Assembly (NCBI GenBank): GCA_030374765.1
Contig: JARGXX010000095.1
Location: 310,001-374,000, forward strand
Reading direction: 5' to 3'
DNA length: 64,000 bases
Source of the DNA: Agarophyton chilense
Taxonomy: Eukaryota; Rhodophyta; Florideophyceae; Gracilariales; Gracilariaceae
Within the stretch, counting starts at the first letter, position 1. Each line of letters begins with the position of its first letter. Below the pieces are notes generated by a model. The model did no database searches, had not been told where the DNA came from, and saw only the letters and a list, made by a program, of their open reading frames with translations. The position numbers and the translations under genes were made by a program. Shown here in pieces: positions 9,701-18,789 of the stretch.

Positions 9701-11860
9701 GGACGAATTCGATGATGGCCGAGAGGGTCCCGCACCGCGCTTGGAAGAATCAGAGGTACCTGGTCGCTTGGGTGCCGAGCTGCCTCCTTCAGCACCTCCA
9801 TACGACCTCGTCCCAGTGGAGGACACAGAGAGCTGGGGAGATGAACTACCGGAACGGAACAGCTTTGGGGCCGGCCGAGGTGCAACTTGAGCTCTAGCCG
9901 TGGCGCGGCCGAGTCTGGTTGGCATCTTTGGGGGAGAAAACAGAGTCTGCGGCGAGAGAATGTCGTGACCCATAGCTTTGGATCGAGGCACTTGCCACTG
10001 GTTGAATGGCGACGGCGCGTCCGCAAAGGCAGGACTGAGGTTCAGGGCCGGATTCGTAAAGTCAAAAGATGATGTGCGCGTCGAGTCGCGGTTCAAGCGT
10101 GCATCATCGTCTCTCTCAGCGCCGTGGTCCACGGAATTTGAGGAGACGGTTGGCAGAAGAAGTTGAGGGCGTGAAGTTTGCTGCGTGATAGAAGTGGATA
10201 TTGCCTTTCGAACCACTTCATCTACCTTTGATTCCGAGTAATGCTCGGATGTTTCTATGGCTGGCGGCGCTCCAGAAGGAACCGATGCTGTGATGGCGAA
10301 GAACTCGTGAGATACAACTGATTGCCTCTGACTGTCAGTTTCAGAGAGGCTCTCATTCGGGGTGAAAAATTCGTCTGAGGACTTGCCGCCGCTTTGATTC
10401 TCGCAGTCCACGGCGGTGGTGTCGGCGGGGGCGGACTGGGCTTGGAGCGGCGAGCTCTTCGACATGTCCGCGACGCCAACGGACTCCCCTTGCTCCGTGA
10501 CTGCGGACATGTTTCGAAAGTCGTCAAACTCAGAAGCGGTGGAACGGCTTTGAACATTGCTAAATGATCCCTGAAAGGCCGGAAGCGGGGAAATCTCCCT
10601 CGAACGCGTGCCGCTGTCCTGAGTGACCAACGAGAACTTTCGCACACCGATTCCGTCCTCAGTGGACAGGTGCAGGGCGGTGGCGTCCAGCGGGGACGCC
10701 GGGGCATCGGGGACATTGCGTTCGGCTATGCGCACGAGCGGTTGTGAGTGTGTCGACGGGTTTCTCGCGGAGCTCCCCGCACGCGATGCGGTGGTGGTGG
10801 TGGTGACTGACTTGAAGTGGGCATCAGCGCGGGAGGAAGCGTTGGTTGGGCGGGCGGGAGCGGCGAGTGGAGGAGGTGGACGGTGTGGGGTGGGGGAAAT
10901 GGGCATGGACGACGATACGTGCGGCGGCGGGGCGGCGGCATAATGCTGAGGGCTGAATGGTGGGCCGTGGACCGGCGTGCGCGGAGAATAGGCATAGTGT
11001 GGACTAGGGGGTGTTGGAAGGGCATGGGAAGCAACGAGCGGCTGCGGCGTGGCAATGTAGGCCGGAGAGAGCATGTGGGCGGATGAAGAAGTGCAGGAGG
11101 GAGACATTGGCTGGAGCGGAAGCGGGCTGAGATGGGGGCTGTAGTGGGCCATCGGGGGCGGCAGAGCGTGGGGAGACATGACGGTGGGCGACGGCGGGGG
11201 TCCAGCCTTGTACAAAACCTCGGGGGGCGGCAGACAGACGGCGCGGGCGACGGAGGCCATGGAGGCGTGGAAGGTGGTACGAACAATTTCGGTGGGGAAG
11301 CGCCACAGCGAATGGCGAAAGTGGTGGTGACGTGGACCATACACAGCACAAGCAATGACGAGTTGGGCAAGATGAAGCGCCGGCCAAATGTCGGTTTCGG
11401 GCAAAGTGTCGGCTACGCGCGGCGCATAAGTGTCGACGGCGCCGGGGGGTGGGTGGTGGGCGACGAGGGCATGTCGACGCACGTCGGGAAGCATGTTCTT
11501 GAGGGCGTCGACGACGCGACGTGTGTTGTTCCTGTATTGTACGTGACGCTGTCGGGCGTCGATGTTGGCGATTGACTCGGTGGGCGACACGGGAAGCGGG
11601 GAGGACATGGCGGCGCGGGCGGTGGATCGCATGACGGCGGCAGGCGGGAGACGCATGGGATCCAGAAAGGAGAGAATGTCGGCGAGCACGACGGCGTCGC
11701 TAAGGACGGCGGCTAGGGCTTGGGCGGGACGCTCGTTTGCGGGGCGCGTGGTGGGATGACCGGCGTTGTGGAGGATGGAAGGCACGGCCGTGCGCAGCCA
11801 GGACAGAATCATGGAGGCGGTCTCGGTGAGACGCGGCGGTTTGGAGGCCGACGTCGCCAT
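6716..11860 (-). CDS. HOOK-domain, long coiled-coil protein (1714 aa)
   Basis: The frame is open up to 12106, but the ATG at 11860 sits in an ideal context (cgtcgccATGGcg) and starts the first folded-looking segment, so it is preferred. Residues about 12-205 resemble the N-terminal HOOK domain of HOOK/CCDC88 adaptors: MILSWLRTAV; LSDAVVLADILSFLDP; YRNNTRRVVDALKNML; then LAQLVIACAVYGPR followed by EIVRTTFHASM. A Pro/His-rich stretch follows (about 210-360), then about 850 Ser-rich disordered residues. A strong coiled coil runs from about 1230 to 1536 (for example ELELLRKELESREMQVQNLQ), and the Arg/Ser/Gly-rich tail is basic. This order (HOOK, linker, coiled coil, tail) fits a microtubule-motor or vesicle adaptor. 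Animal and fungal HOOK proteins link dynein to cargo; here that role is inferred. No intron is needed over 5.1 kb. The low-complexity middle is unusually long for the family. Confidence 0.72.
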   Translation of the reverse strand: MATSASKPPRLTETASMILSWLRTAVPSILHNAGHPTTRPANERPAQALAAVLSDAVVLADILSFLDPMRLPPAAVMRSTARAAMSSPLPVSPTESIANIDARQRHVQYRNNTRRVVDALKNMLPDVRRHALVAHHPPPGAVDTYAPRVADTLPETDIWPALHLAQLVIACAVYGPRHHHFRHSLWRFPTEIVRTTFHASMASVARAVCLPPPEVLYKAGPPPSPTVMSPHALPPPMAHYSPHLSPLPLQPMSPSCTSSSAHMLSPAYIATPQPLVASHALPTPPSPHYAYSPRTPVHGPPFSPQHYAAAPPPHVSSSMPISPTPHRPPPPLAAPARPTNASSRADAHFKSVTTTTTASRAGSSARNPSTHSQPLVRIAERNVPDAPASPLDATALHLSTEDGIGVRKFSLVTQDSGTRSREISPLPAFQGSFSNVQSRSTASEFDDFRNMSAVTEQGESVGVADMSKSSPLQAQSAPADTTAVDCENQSGGKSSDEFFTPNESLSETDSQRQSVVSHEFFAITASVPSGAPPAIETSEHYSESKVDEVVRKAISTSITQQTSRPQLLLPTVSSNSVDHGAERDDDARLNRDSTRTSSFDFTNPALNLSPAFADAPSPFNQWQVPRSKAMGHDILSPQTLFSPPKMPTRLGRATARAQVAPRPAPKLFRSGSSSPQLSVSSTGTRSYGGAEGGSSAPKRPGTSDSSKRGAGPSRPSSNSSGSRRSGSLERQPRAEVEAEPLVSAMKSTSSFSLPPSTSESSDHRRGSSKSSSPVPTLVRDSRESDLGDENDSLLGRDPMATPQNVQLEPLDDEFDISAFEEALSDRALFQRVEEVLVKTTDYRASQAAMSPDTGSDTNITFDEMGYPERRPIRTRERRQASRGSSATQSPIPSSRHSPVPSPKTPIRTARTSGTNPPASQPKPAKARPSAVVSAASSTVATPEIKPSAALPPLGPDVSSPAIRPSSRKPPMYSTPVIPTERRRGVPPTPPSPPSIESLIKKFSDQTPPPESVDSGSRPISTMEPSAGLFQKLISVWQNSDEEGREHGSVRSNILDGGLTPKSMLLQPSGSGSQESTLPSGDTELGLGRGSASTDSSRGRRPRGVRLPDKPHHISVENLLSPDEEIHSKLQELREGTSVASYGDSYPDDKEKSWVEEARASVECSREGILGGETSATHLLSRSGSVNQASSSIEGSRRITQDAKEGTATASGTESSQVHTGSTAINTDGHHVRVDKRRLDWLTRELLAARDSISRKELQMTFAETQRVEQQEILLLEKQDAESVVEAMKRILAEREEELKEARNRLSTTIQNVSTQDRSSLASKTSMGGAGENLGQLIRDGHAKLQTRIGEAELKQQKGTDLISNEMQSLWSEVQRAMLEKMVEMTEKRDMELELLRKELESREMQVQNLQVTSSQLVERNRECEAEASEMRLENLKSTHRYELEMSHVTAQVELVNEFSKKLHDNFRETENLRQQVLHYQDKLSHITSTTGVSQRQIKELREAVTRANDECARLRREAELAKKKGWEAIRRAEELEDLRIKDEAAQVAGRYPERRDGSESGSYRSSEAGRAPRHHGGPGGRYHGLNRTRGAVSSPTPAQKAWLVIKDKIGGIVANRDMGASRRRGHLNPARRDASRTATGSQTSQTRSRNSNRDEDVISRSTRSRTSNGSGSSARGGTPRSNTRRTPPSQGSNPYMHSSPHSRGEGQSIRAVGF

Positions 11861-12904
11861 GGCGACGGGCGCGATGTAGGGCGACGCGTGAACAAGTCGG
11901 GAGGCGGGAATGGTGGATACGGTGAAGGGGGCTCGAGCGAGCCGGAAGAAACAAAAGTAAAGTCGGCGGTCGGGGCGGTCAACGGTGGACGGTCGACGAC
12001 GGGGACGGGCGATGACCAAGACAAGACAAGACAAGGTGCGACACGAACAAGCGCGGAAGGCGGATGCGAAAGCAGACGGGAAGTGGCGACAAGTCGGTGG
12101 ATGCAAAGCGAAAACTCACGCCAAGCGAAAGCAGCGAAGCGAAAGCAGCGGAGCGAAACGCAGGGCAAGCAAGAGCGTGCGGCGTGGAACGAAAACGGCG
12201 GCGCCGCAGGCAGCCACGGGCCAATAACAAGACGCTGGCGCACGACGCGCGCGCCAACAGCTGCTGTGTCAAGCGGCGTTGTGCGCCAGGCAGTCGGAAA
12301 GCAAAACTGGCGCAAAGCGGCTGCCAAGTCAGCGCGGCTTACAGTCGCGCCACTTACAGCCGTGGAATGTGGACGGCGCGTGGCGCGAACGCGCTCGGAC
12401 GCGCTCGTGGCGCGGACGCGCTCTAAACGGTGTGGCGCGGCAGAAGGACGGGCGCAGAGCGCGCATCCTGCGGCGGCGAGTTGGGCGACGGCACGGCGAT
12501 GAGTGCAGCGCCGGCGACGACGATGGGCGGGCGCGGCGGCGCCGTTAATGGCGGGGGGCGCCACGCGATGAGCGAGCGGCCCGACGCACAACGTCCCACG
12601 CGGCGCTCGCGCCAAGTACACTTCAGCGCGCGCGCCGCGCGCCGCCAAGTAAATTGGCGCTTTGGCGCCTGTGACGCAAGCGCCCCAGCGCGCCAGTGAA
12701 CGGCTCTGAGCTACGCAACTGAATTGGCCTCAGCTCGCGCTCCCCTTTACTTTATTCGTCGCCGCTGACGACCCCCCGCCCGTCGAGTCGTGTGCGTGCC
12801 AGCCAACGCTACTTTTGTTGCGCCCCCCCCCCCCCCCTCCCTTTCTCAGAGCGCGTCTTTCTTTCCTCCCCCTTCTTCCGCAGTTTGCGCGCGCGCGCCG
12901 CGTC
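11861..12904. promoter_or_regulatory. shared divergent promoter region of the HOOK-like gene and the basic-protein gene
   Basis: About 1.04 kb separates the two divergent start codons (11860 and 12905). It is very GC- and CpG-rich with repeated CGCGCTCG/GCGCGG words and a CCAAT motif near 12220. No clear TATA box was seen on either side. A run of 15 or more C lies just upstream of the + gene near 12825. Frames that look open here are a consequence of the base composition. A bidirectional promoter is inferred from the geometry alone. Confidence 0.55.
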
Positions 12905-14161
12905 ATGGCGCCTGTCGACGAGCTGCGCGCAGCCGCGCCGCAGTCCGACCCGGATGACGATCCGTATCAGGTGTACACGCTGCGTCGTCCGCACGAGCGC
13001 GCCTCCTCCATCGTGCCGCAGCTGCCCAAACAGCCGGAGATGGCCGACACTCGTCTACGCTATCGTCGTATTCCCGCCGCCGCCCGCTCCGGCTCCTTCG
13101 GCTCACTTGGCAATCACTTTCCCGCCCGTTTTCACTTCCCTGCGCGCTGTTCGCTGCTCGACTCGCTCACCAGCGACGACGAGTCCGTGTCGCTTGCCGC
13201 CGCCGCCGCTGCCACCAAGCCGCGCCCCAAGATTGTTCGCAAGCGCCGCCGTCGCGCACGCGACCCCAAGCGCCGCTTTCCGTCCCCCGATACCGTCCTG
13301 CATGACTTTGCTATCTCGGACGACGACAGCGTTGCCGAGTCCTCAAACGTTTCGCCCGACCCCCTTAACCAATCCACGTCCGCCAAGCCTCCTGTGCTGC
13401 CAAACAGCTGCCACAAAGCCCCATCGCACGCCGCCAACCTGCGTCACAGTCACAACCCCGACCCACCCTCGCTCTCGTCTTCATCCGCATCCTCACCCTC
13501 ACCCTCACCCCGACCCTCATGCTCCGCCGATCCCATTCCGCGAGTCGCCACCGCCGCCGCCGCCGCCATCGCGCCAGACGGCGCGCGCGTGCGAGCATCA
13601 AAGTCCGCTGACGCCGCCTACATATCGCGCCACGTCGCGCCCACCAACGCCCACCCCGTACACGAGCCACCACGCAACGTGGTGCCCACCGTGCTGGACC
13701 CCGCGCGCACGTCAATTCTGCCCGTCACCATCGTCGCCCCGCAAGCCATGTCCGAGGAGCAGCGCCAAAAGTTCGTGCTCGTACCGGAGGAGCCCGTCAG
13801 AGTCACCAGAGGCGGTCGCACTGACGCCGCCGCCAAGAAAAAGAAGGCGCAGCGAAAGAAAGCGACCAAAACCGCCGCCAAGAAGGAGTCCAAGCGCAAA
13901 CAGGTCGCGCCCAGCGCGCCCAGCGCGCCCAGCGCGCCCAGCGCGCCCAGGCGCCCGCCCAACGTGGTGGCGGAGCGACGAGCGGAAAGGGACGAATTGG
14001 CCGGCCTTAGGGACAAGGAACTTAGTGTGTCATTCGCGCAACCGAGGTACACGGCCGAGCAGGCGGCCGCTGCCAAACCGCTCAACGCCGTGCAGAGGCT
14101 GTTGCACATGCTGGCCTTTGTGCGGTTGGGAGGCGTGCGACGCTCCTCCCACCGTCGATGA
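12905..14161 (+). CDS. unrecognised basic, low-complexity protein (418 aa), possibly nuclear
   Basis: The frame is open from 12815, but the ATG at 12905 (cgcgtcATGGcg) mirrors the start context of the divergent neighbour and avoids an artefactual poly-Pro leader, so it is chosen. No known domain was recognised. The protein is rich in Ala, Pro, Ser and Arg. It has an RKRRRRARDPKRR-type basic patch near residue 120, an acidic Ser patch (SDDDS) close after it, a Lys/Arg-rich block at about 309-332 (KKKKAQRKKATKTAAKK) and four to five APS repeats from a 9-bp unit at 13906-13950. The C-terminus (about 350-410) looks most ordered, with an Arg/Glu helix and NAVQRLLHMLAFVRLGG. The basic clusters suggest nuclear or nucleic-acid-associated location; this is inferred. 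It ends 307 bp from the convergent membrane-protein gene. Confidence 0.65.
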   Translation: MAPVDELRAAAPQSDPDDDPYQVYTLRRPHERASSIVPQLPKQPEMADTRLRYRRIPAAARSGSFGSLGNHFPARFHFPARCSLLDSLTSDDESVSLAAAAAATKPRPKIVRKRRRRARDPKRRFPSPDTVLHDFAISDDDSVAESSNVSPDPLNQSTSAKPPVLPNSCHKAPSHAANLRHSHNPDPPSLSSSSASSPSPSPRPSCSADPIPRVATAAAAAIAPDGARVRASKSADAAYISRHVAPTNAHPVHEPPRNVVPTVLDPARTSILPVTIVAPQAMSEEQRQKFVLVPEEPVRVTRGGRTDAAAKKKKAQRKKATKTAAKKESKRKQVAPSAPSAPSAPSAPRRPPNVVAERRAERDELAGLRDKELSVSFAQPRYTAEQAAAAKPLNAVQRLLHMLAFVRLGGVRRSSHRR

Positions 14162-14468
14162 ACCGTCCTTGATGACGTTTGCGACTGTGCATCGCGCGCC
14201 GCTGTGCGCTGCCGTTGCTACTCTTGGTGTGTATCGTTTAGCGACGAAAGGTAGTTTAGCGTACCGAGATGCCATCGGTGCATCATGCTCTACCACCGAT
14301 TCGTTGTTCCATCATTGTCGATCCTTCGCCAACTGTAACCCACGGTTAGCAATTACTAACCCGCCCGCGCCGAGCCGCTCGACAAACATCCCCTTATTTT
14401 TGCGTAAATCATACAGTAACAATCTTTTTCATTTGTTCTTGTTCACCACCAACAAAAGAGCCTACTAG

Positions 14469-16154
14469 CTACCTTAAGCCCCGACGTCGCACCCCACCGC
14501 TTCCGTGAGCAAACTTCAACCCCTCGGGAGTCACCACAAGCCCTCCACCGACCGCGCCGAAATGCAGCTCACCCGCTTCAGACCTCGTCACCCCGAGCAC
14601 AAGCTCGTCGCTTCTAGGTTTCAAGCATTGTGCACGATGCAGTTCGCTGTCCACCAACCGAGCCACCATGTCCCGGAAGCTTCCATCAAAGCTTGTCACC
14701 GACCTGCATGCCACTTTTACCGACACCCACAAAAACACTAACACCACCACTACCGCACCCAACAAAATTAACCCATACTCCTCTACCACAGTCACCGTCT
14801 TTTCAAATCTCCGTGAGCCCGCTCTTCTGGAGGCCACAAACCCCTCTCCGCTTATCCTCAGCTTGTTGCGTTCAAAATAGCGCAATCCCGAGTACATGAG
14901 CTTGCGTTCCGTCTTTCTATCCAACGACGCCGCCTGGAAACTCTCTGGTTCACCTGATAACGATTGCCTCAACATCAAGGACCTCAGCACATGGAAGTAA
15001 TCCGGTATGTCCCTAAACTTCCACCCAGGCTCCCACAACCATTCATCCGACGGTCGGATGAAGAGTGTGTGCACCGCTCTGCCATCAAGCGTCGCATTCA
15101 GGATACCCGGTGATCCCATATCAGTGGTGGGATTCACAACCGACATTGTCAAAAGGCCGTCCTCCAGCTCGAACTGAACCAACGTGATATCTTGCTTGTC
15201 CCATGCCTCCGGCTCCGGCCAAAAGTCAGTCAGAATATAGTCTTTCGGATAAGCTCGCAACTTGATGGATGATGCTACATCTCCTCCCACTGCCACAAAT
15301 TTGTTTTCTCCGAATGCTCCCGATGGATCTGGGCTGGTAGCAGGGAGCAGGTCTGCCTCAAACCAGCCGAAATCAACGAAATCTGTGAACTGTTCGTCAT
15401 CCGAAGGACGGGGAACAATGACTCGTCTGACATTGTCCAGGACCCATACGCCACCTCCGATAATTATGAGGTCTTCTCTGTCGGGAAGCATTCTGAGGGT
15501 ATCAAAGTCAGAACCGGAAGGAAGACGCCTGCATTGGCCGCCTAGAATACCAGCATCCCCGAAACACACCCTGTCCAAAGGCTCCGAAAGAACAAGGTCT
15601 TCAGGTTCCGCATCGCGATTGCATGAGAGCCTTTCTCCTTCTGTGATCACGACACCTTGATCAATGGACGACCCTGAGAACGTTGTGCACTCAAGTGCCG
15701 TGAATGACACAATCTCAGACTCTAGAGTGGAAGAGCTTCTAGGCAATCCGGCATTCAAGTTTGAATTGGAACCAGTAATATTAAACTGGGCTGGTGCCCG
15801 TGCGACAACATTCGCAGAATCAAAACTGAATTCGATAGCCAGCTCAGAAGCCTTCACGAAAAACACCACTAGTAAGTTGATAATGAACAGCATACCAAGA
15901 CGGGATCGTGCGTGTAGTGCGCCATTGCTGACCTTCACAAACTTGAAACTACGCAAGTCGGGAAGAATGGCTTCTAGTACTCTGTAGACAATGCCCGGTG
16001 CGAGTTTTAAGCATCCCTTTCGTAGTTGAACATTTGAAACTGCCTTGAAGATGACTGCAATCGTGAGAGCTGCTAGTGGATTGACGATGAGCAATTCAAA
16101 CGCAAATCTTAAGACATTCGTGAGCGGGACAGAAAGATGAGTGGTGATCGTCAT
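14469..16154 (-). CDS. unrecognised membrane protein with large exoplasmic domain (561 aa)
   Basis: A complete frame from ATG 16154 to TAG 14469. Hydrophobic spans lie at about residues 14-36 (FELLIVNPLAALTIAVIF), 86-104 (LGMLFIINLLVVFFVKASEL) and 460-482 (GLILLGAVVVVLVFLWVSVK). Between the second and third lie about 355 polar residues with four cysteines (156, 178, 197, 208) and N-glycosylation sequons at NIT 125 and NAT 353, consistent with a lumenal or extracellular beta-rich domain. A positively charged stretch (RKTERK...ASRRAGSRRFEK) precedes the last span, and about 80 C-terminal residues follow it. I do not recognise the family. It may be lineage-specific, perhaps a receptor-like or cell-surface protein. 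No intron is required, and codon use looks like a normal host gene. Confidence 0.75.
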   Translation of the reverse strand: MTITTHLSVPLTNVLRFAFELLIVNPLAALTIAVIFKAVSNVQLRKGCLKLAPGIVYRVLEAILPDLRSFKFVKVSNGALHARSRLGMLFIINLLVVFFVKASELAIEFSFDSANVVARAPAQFNITGSNSNLNAGLPRSSSTLESEIVSFTALECTTFSGSSIDQGVVITEGERLSCNRDAEPEDLVLSEPLDRVCFGDAGILGGQCRRLPSGSDFDTLRMLPDREDLIIIGGGVWVLDNVRRVIVPRPSDDEQFTDFVDFGWFEADLLPATSPDPSGAFGENKFVAVGGDVASSIKLRAYPKDYILTDFWPEPEAWDKQDITLVQFELEDGLLTMSVVNPTTDMGSPGILNATLDGRAVHTLFIRPSDEWLWEPGWKFRDIPDYFHVLRSLMLRQSLSGEPESFQAASLDRKTERKLMYSGLRYFERNKLRISGEGFVASRRAGSRRFEKTVTVVEEYGLILLGAVVVVLVFLWVSVKVACRSVTSFDGSFRDMVARLVDSELHRAQCLKPRSDELVLGVTRSEAGELHFGAVGGGLVVTPEGLKFAHGSGGVRRRGLR

Positions 16155-16589
16155 GATTGGTGGGCCAATGATATCCCTCGCCCTTCGCTCTAGCTAAGCA
16201 TGTAGAAATGGGCGCGCAAGGCATGTCATAGGATTGCCATTAAGCTTTTCCCAACAATCGCATCAGATAATTCTTTCGAAGGTGCTCGACATTGAGGGCC
16301 TACAGTCTGCGAGACAAGAACAAATCCGTTACTGTATACCCAAGCCAAGGTAGTGTTTCGCCAGTTCCCAAAGCTGTCTACCTACGCAAGACTGCTGTGA
16401 CGCGTAAGTCGCACGTGTGAAACGCGTGCCGCTTCATGTACATTACCTGCCGAATGACACAGCGTAAAAATAATTGAAAATCCCCCAGAACCAAAAACTC
16501 CCAAGAGGAGTCACAACCCCTAAATGACCCCTACTCTACGTAGACACCCCTTCTGTAAAAGAGGTCAAACAGCCAAATAATCAAACATG
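16155..16589. other. 5' flank of the membrane-protein gene up to element B
   Basis: No ORF or RNA gene seen. It contains the promoter side of the minus-strand gene and ends at the target-site copy AGAGT (16590-16594) of element B. Confidence 0.5.
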
Positions 16590-16594
16590 AGAGT

Positions 16595-17188
16595 TGTGGT
16601 GGCGGTTTTGGCGCGGGTGCGTGGCACGTGCAACATCGCTGGCAAATTAAAGCGCGTTGCACGTAGGCTGAATGGAAGGATGGATATAAAGAAATAATCT
16701 GTTTGTTTCAGAGTAGAAATACAAATTATTAGATACTGCACGCTTGTTGCGCAACACAAGTGCGTTCTGCGTCGATAAGGTTCCAGAACATAGTCGTGTA
16801 TCGGGCGGCGCGCGAATTCGCGCGCCGGCCGGCCGGAAAATCGTCTATAAAAGGCAGCCTCCGGCCGGCTCCGACCAACTCTGGTCAAGTCACCTCGACT
16901 CACCCCACCTCATCAATATAAGTTTCAACCCGTGGCGTAGGCCTTTACCTTTTCTATCCTCGTATCACTTTTATATCTTTGTTTTTGCCTGCCACCTTGT
17001 CGTCATCTATTTGGGTTCACGTTCTACCTATCAATTGCATTTGTTTCTTCTCTTGCCGCGTCTTTGACACACTATTTCAGCCCTCTGTAGGGCTGGTACT
17101 CTCGAGAGCATTACTATTTACTTGTGTCCTTTTGGGTTGTTGCCACCCGCGTTGTGTCCTTTTCTGATCTACGGACATGACGTTCACA
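16595..17188 (+). repeat. 5' LTR of element B (594 bp)
   Basis: Starts TGTGGTGGCGG and ends GTTCACA. It is matched by 33177-33771. It contains a TATAAAA box at 16846-16852, and a 20-bp palindrome about 20 bp upstream of it. The candidate primer-binding site TGGTACTCTCGAGG starts at 17189. The same 13-mer TGGTACTCTCGAG also occurs inside the LTR near 17095. Confidence 0.95.
16807..16826. promoter_or_regulatory. 20-bp perfect palindrome upstream of the B LTR TATA box
   Basis: GGCGCGCGAATTCGCGCGCC reads the same on both strands and is followed by GGCCGGCCGG, then TATAAAA at 16846. It is preserved in the 3' LTR at 33389-33408 (TATA at 33428). Its size, symmetry and position suggest a dimeric activator site for LTR transcription; the factor is unknown. 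Confidence 0.7.
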
Positions 17189-17792
17189 TGGTACTCTCGA
17201 GGAGGCCCGAGCTCCCCTGATGTTCCTGGATTGAGCCACTTTGATGGATCTGGCGTTGATATTCGCAAGTTTCTTTTCTTTTATGAGAATGTCGCAGCTC
17301 GTGGAAAATCTGACGAAAACCGCGCTCTTGAATTTCTCGGATTCCTGGAGGGTGCTGCATTTGAGTTCTACTATGAGACGTTTGCCTCGGAGGGAGACTT
17401 GACGGAGGATGCAAAAGATTATGGGATCGTGAAGAAAGTGTTCTTGGATCGATTTGGAGTACCGGAAGAGCCCAAGGAACATATCAGAAAAGCGGTTAGT
17501 GCACGCTTGTCATACGATGATCTGTTGGGATCGATTAAAAGCATGGACGATTCGTTCGAGAGAGCCGGATTCAACGAGAAGGCTCGATTTGGACTGCTGA
17601 GAAACGCTGTCATTCAGTACGCGGATCTCGCTCAATTCGTGGTGTTCCGTGGAGCTTCCGATTATAGAACTCTGAAGTCGCTTGTGAAAGAATTTGTTTC
17701 TAGAAAGAAGATCTTGGGAGATCATCACCCATTCAACATGAGTCCCCCACCAAAGAAAGTGATCTCTAGAAGCAAAACTCCGGAAGCCCCTC
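17177..17792 (+). CDS. gag of element B, N-terminal 205 codons (interrupted by A1)
   Basis: The only ATG of this frame lies at 17177, inside the last 12 bp of the 5' LTR, so the frame begins MTFTWYSRGG and reads straight through the candidate primer-binding site (17189 on). The following residues (FDGSGVDIRKFLFFYENVA ... ALEFLGFLEGAAFEFYYETF ... VFLDRFGVP) fit the helical capsid domain of gypsy Gag. No other Met occurs until about residue 123, too late to start the domain. The frame is cut at 17792 by the LTR of A1. Its continuation resumes at 28048. No CCHC knuckle is present in this part. Confidence 0.85.
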
Positions 17793-18708
17793 TGTGGAGC
17801 AAAACCCGGCGACAGGAAGTGCTCTCAAGGTGTTCGAAGCCTTGCTCCCTGGGGGAGGCAGACTCAGAGACAGAGCCCTCCGTTCCACCCGTAGTGTGGG
17901 GTGTAACTCCCACGGGGGATTCCGGCGGTACCGACGGAGGTGAGGGGTAGAAACCGTTGGATCTTGAATGGGTATGGGTATCCCAAAGAATGGGGGAAAA
18001 TCCGGCGAAGAGGAAAAACGGGGCGAGGGTCGGGCACTAACAGGCACCGGACCCGAGAACCAGAAAAGGGGCGAAACAACAAAAGAAACCCAATACAGGG
18101 GCGAAAACCTGTCCTCGAAAGGAAACACAAAAAGCACGCAACAAGTAAGCAGAACCCCCACGGGGTATCGTGCACGCAGGTCGTCTGAGCGGTCCCAAGG
18201 GGGTGGTTGCACGGAACCCAAACGTGGGCACTCTCCAAGTGGAGTCGTGTCCCTACGCAGGCGTTGCTAACCAGAGCCCGTTCCGGGTTGTAAGGCCGAA
18301 ACGATGGCGACGAAGAACCTCTAAAGGTATCGAAGACCAACCTTGGTTTCCATTTACTCTGAGCTTCGGACTTTCAGATCTCATCTCCCTAAGTAGGGCC
18401 CACTAACTAAACTCTACAGTAGTGCACACCTGCTCAGGGCCATACACGTGGAGATCCCACTGTCAGGGCCCAAAAGTCCAACGTTTTAACAAATATCCGA
18501 AAATCGGTGCCAAAATTAAGCCACGTGTATCACGGGGTCAATCCAACCATGGGCCATCCGAATTTTCCCTTCATAGGCGAACTCTAACCAGAAAACAGTG
18601 CCACCTCAGCACACATTAGAGGGGATCATAGTCATAACCCTCGGAGGGTTCAACCCTCATTCTATGAGTTGCATCTTCAAGTATCCCCTAACTGGGCGTT
18701 GCTCTACA
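17793..18708 (-). repeat. 3' LTR of A1 (916 bp)
   Basis: In element orientation it begins TGTAGAGCAACGCCC and ends GCTCCACA. Family-wide terminal inverted repeat TGTRGAGC. It is preceded (element sense) by the polypurine tract AAGGAGGGGGAGA at 18709-18721. Open frames inside (up to 158 aa, repeated in all four A LTRs) are not considered genes. Confidence 0.95.
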
Positions 18709-18789
18709 TCTCCCCCTCCTTAAGACGAGGAAGAACATTCCGAGCCGCGGGTGTCTCGCTTTCCGGTCACTATATATACTTCTCTCCCA

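Noticed and set aside
11720-12502. Open frames on both strands in the divergent promoter region
   Set aside because: CpG-rich sequence lacks stops by composition; no domains, and the frames contradict each other.
12792-14468. 558-aa open frame overlapping the basic-protein gene
   Set aside because: Pro/Ser/Arg-rich shadow frame produced by high GC. The overlapping frame from 12905 has the better start context and ends in an ordered segment.
16880-17205. Tf1-like self-priming of element B by the duplicated PBS sequence
   Set aside because: Self-priming needs complementarity at the transcript 5' end; the duplicate lies about 200 bp downstream of the expected start.
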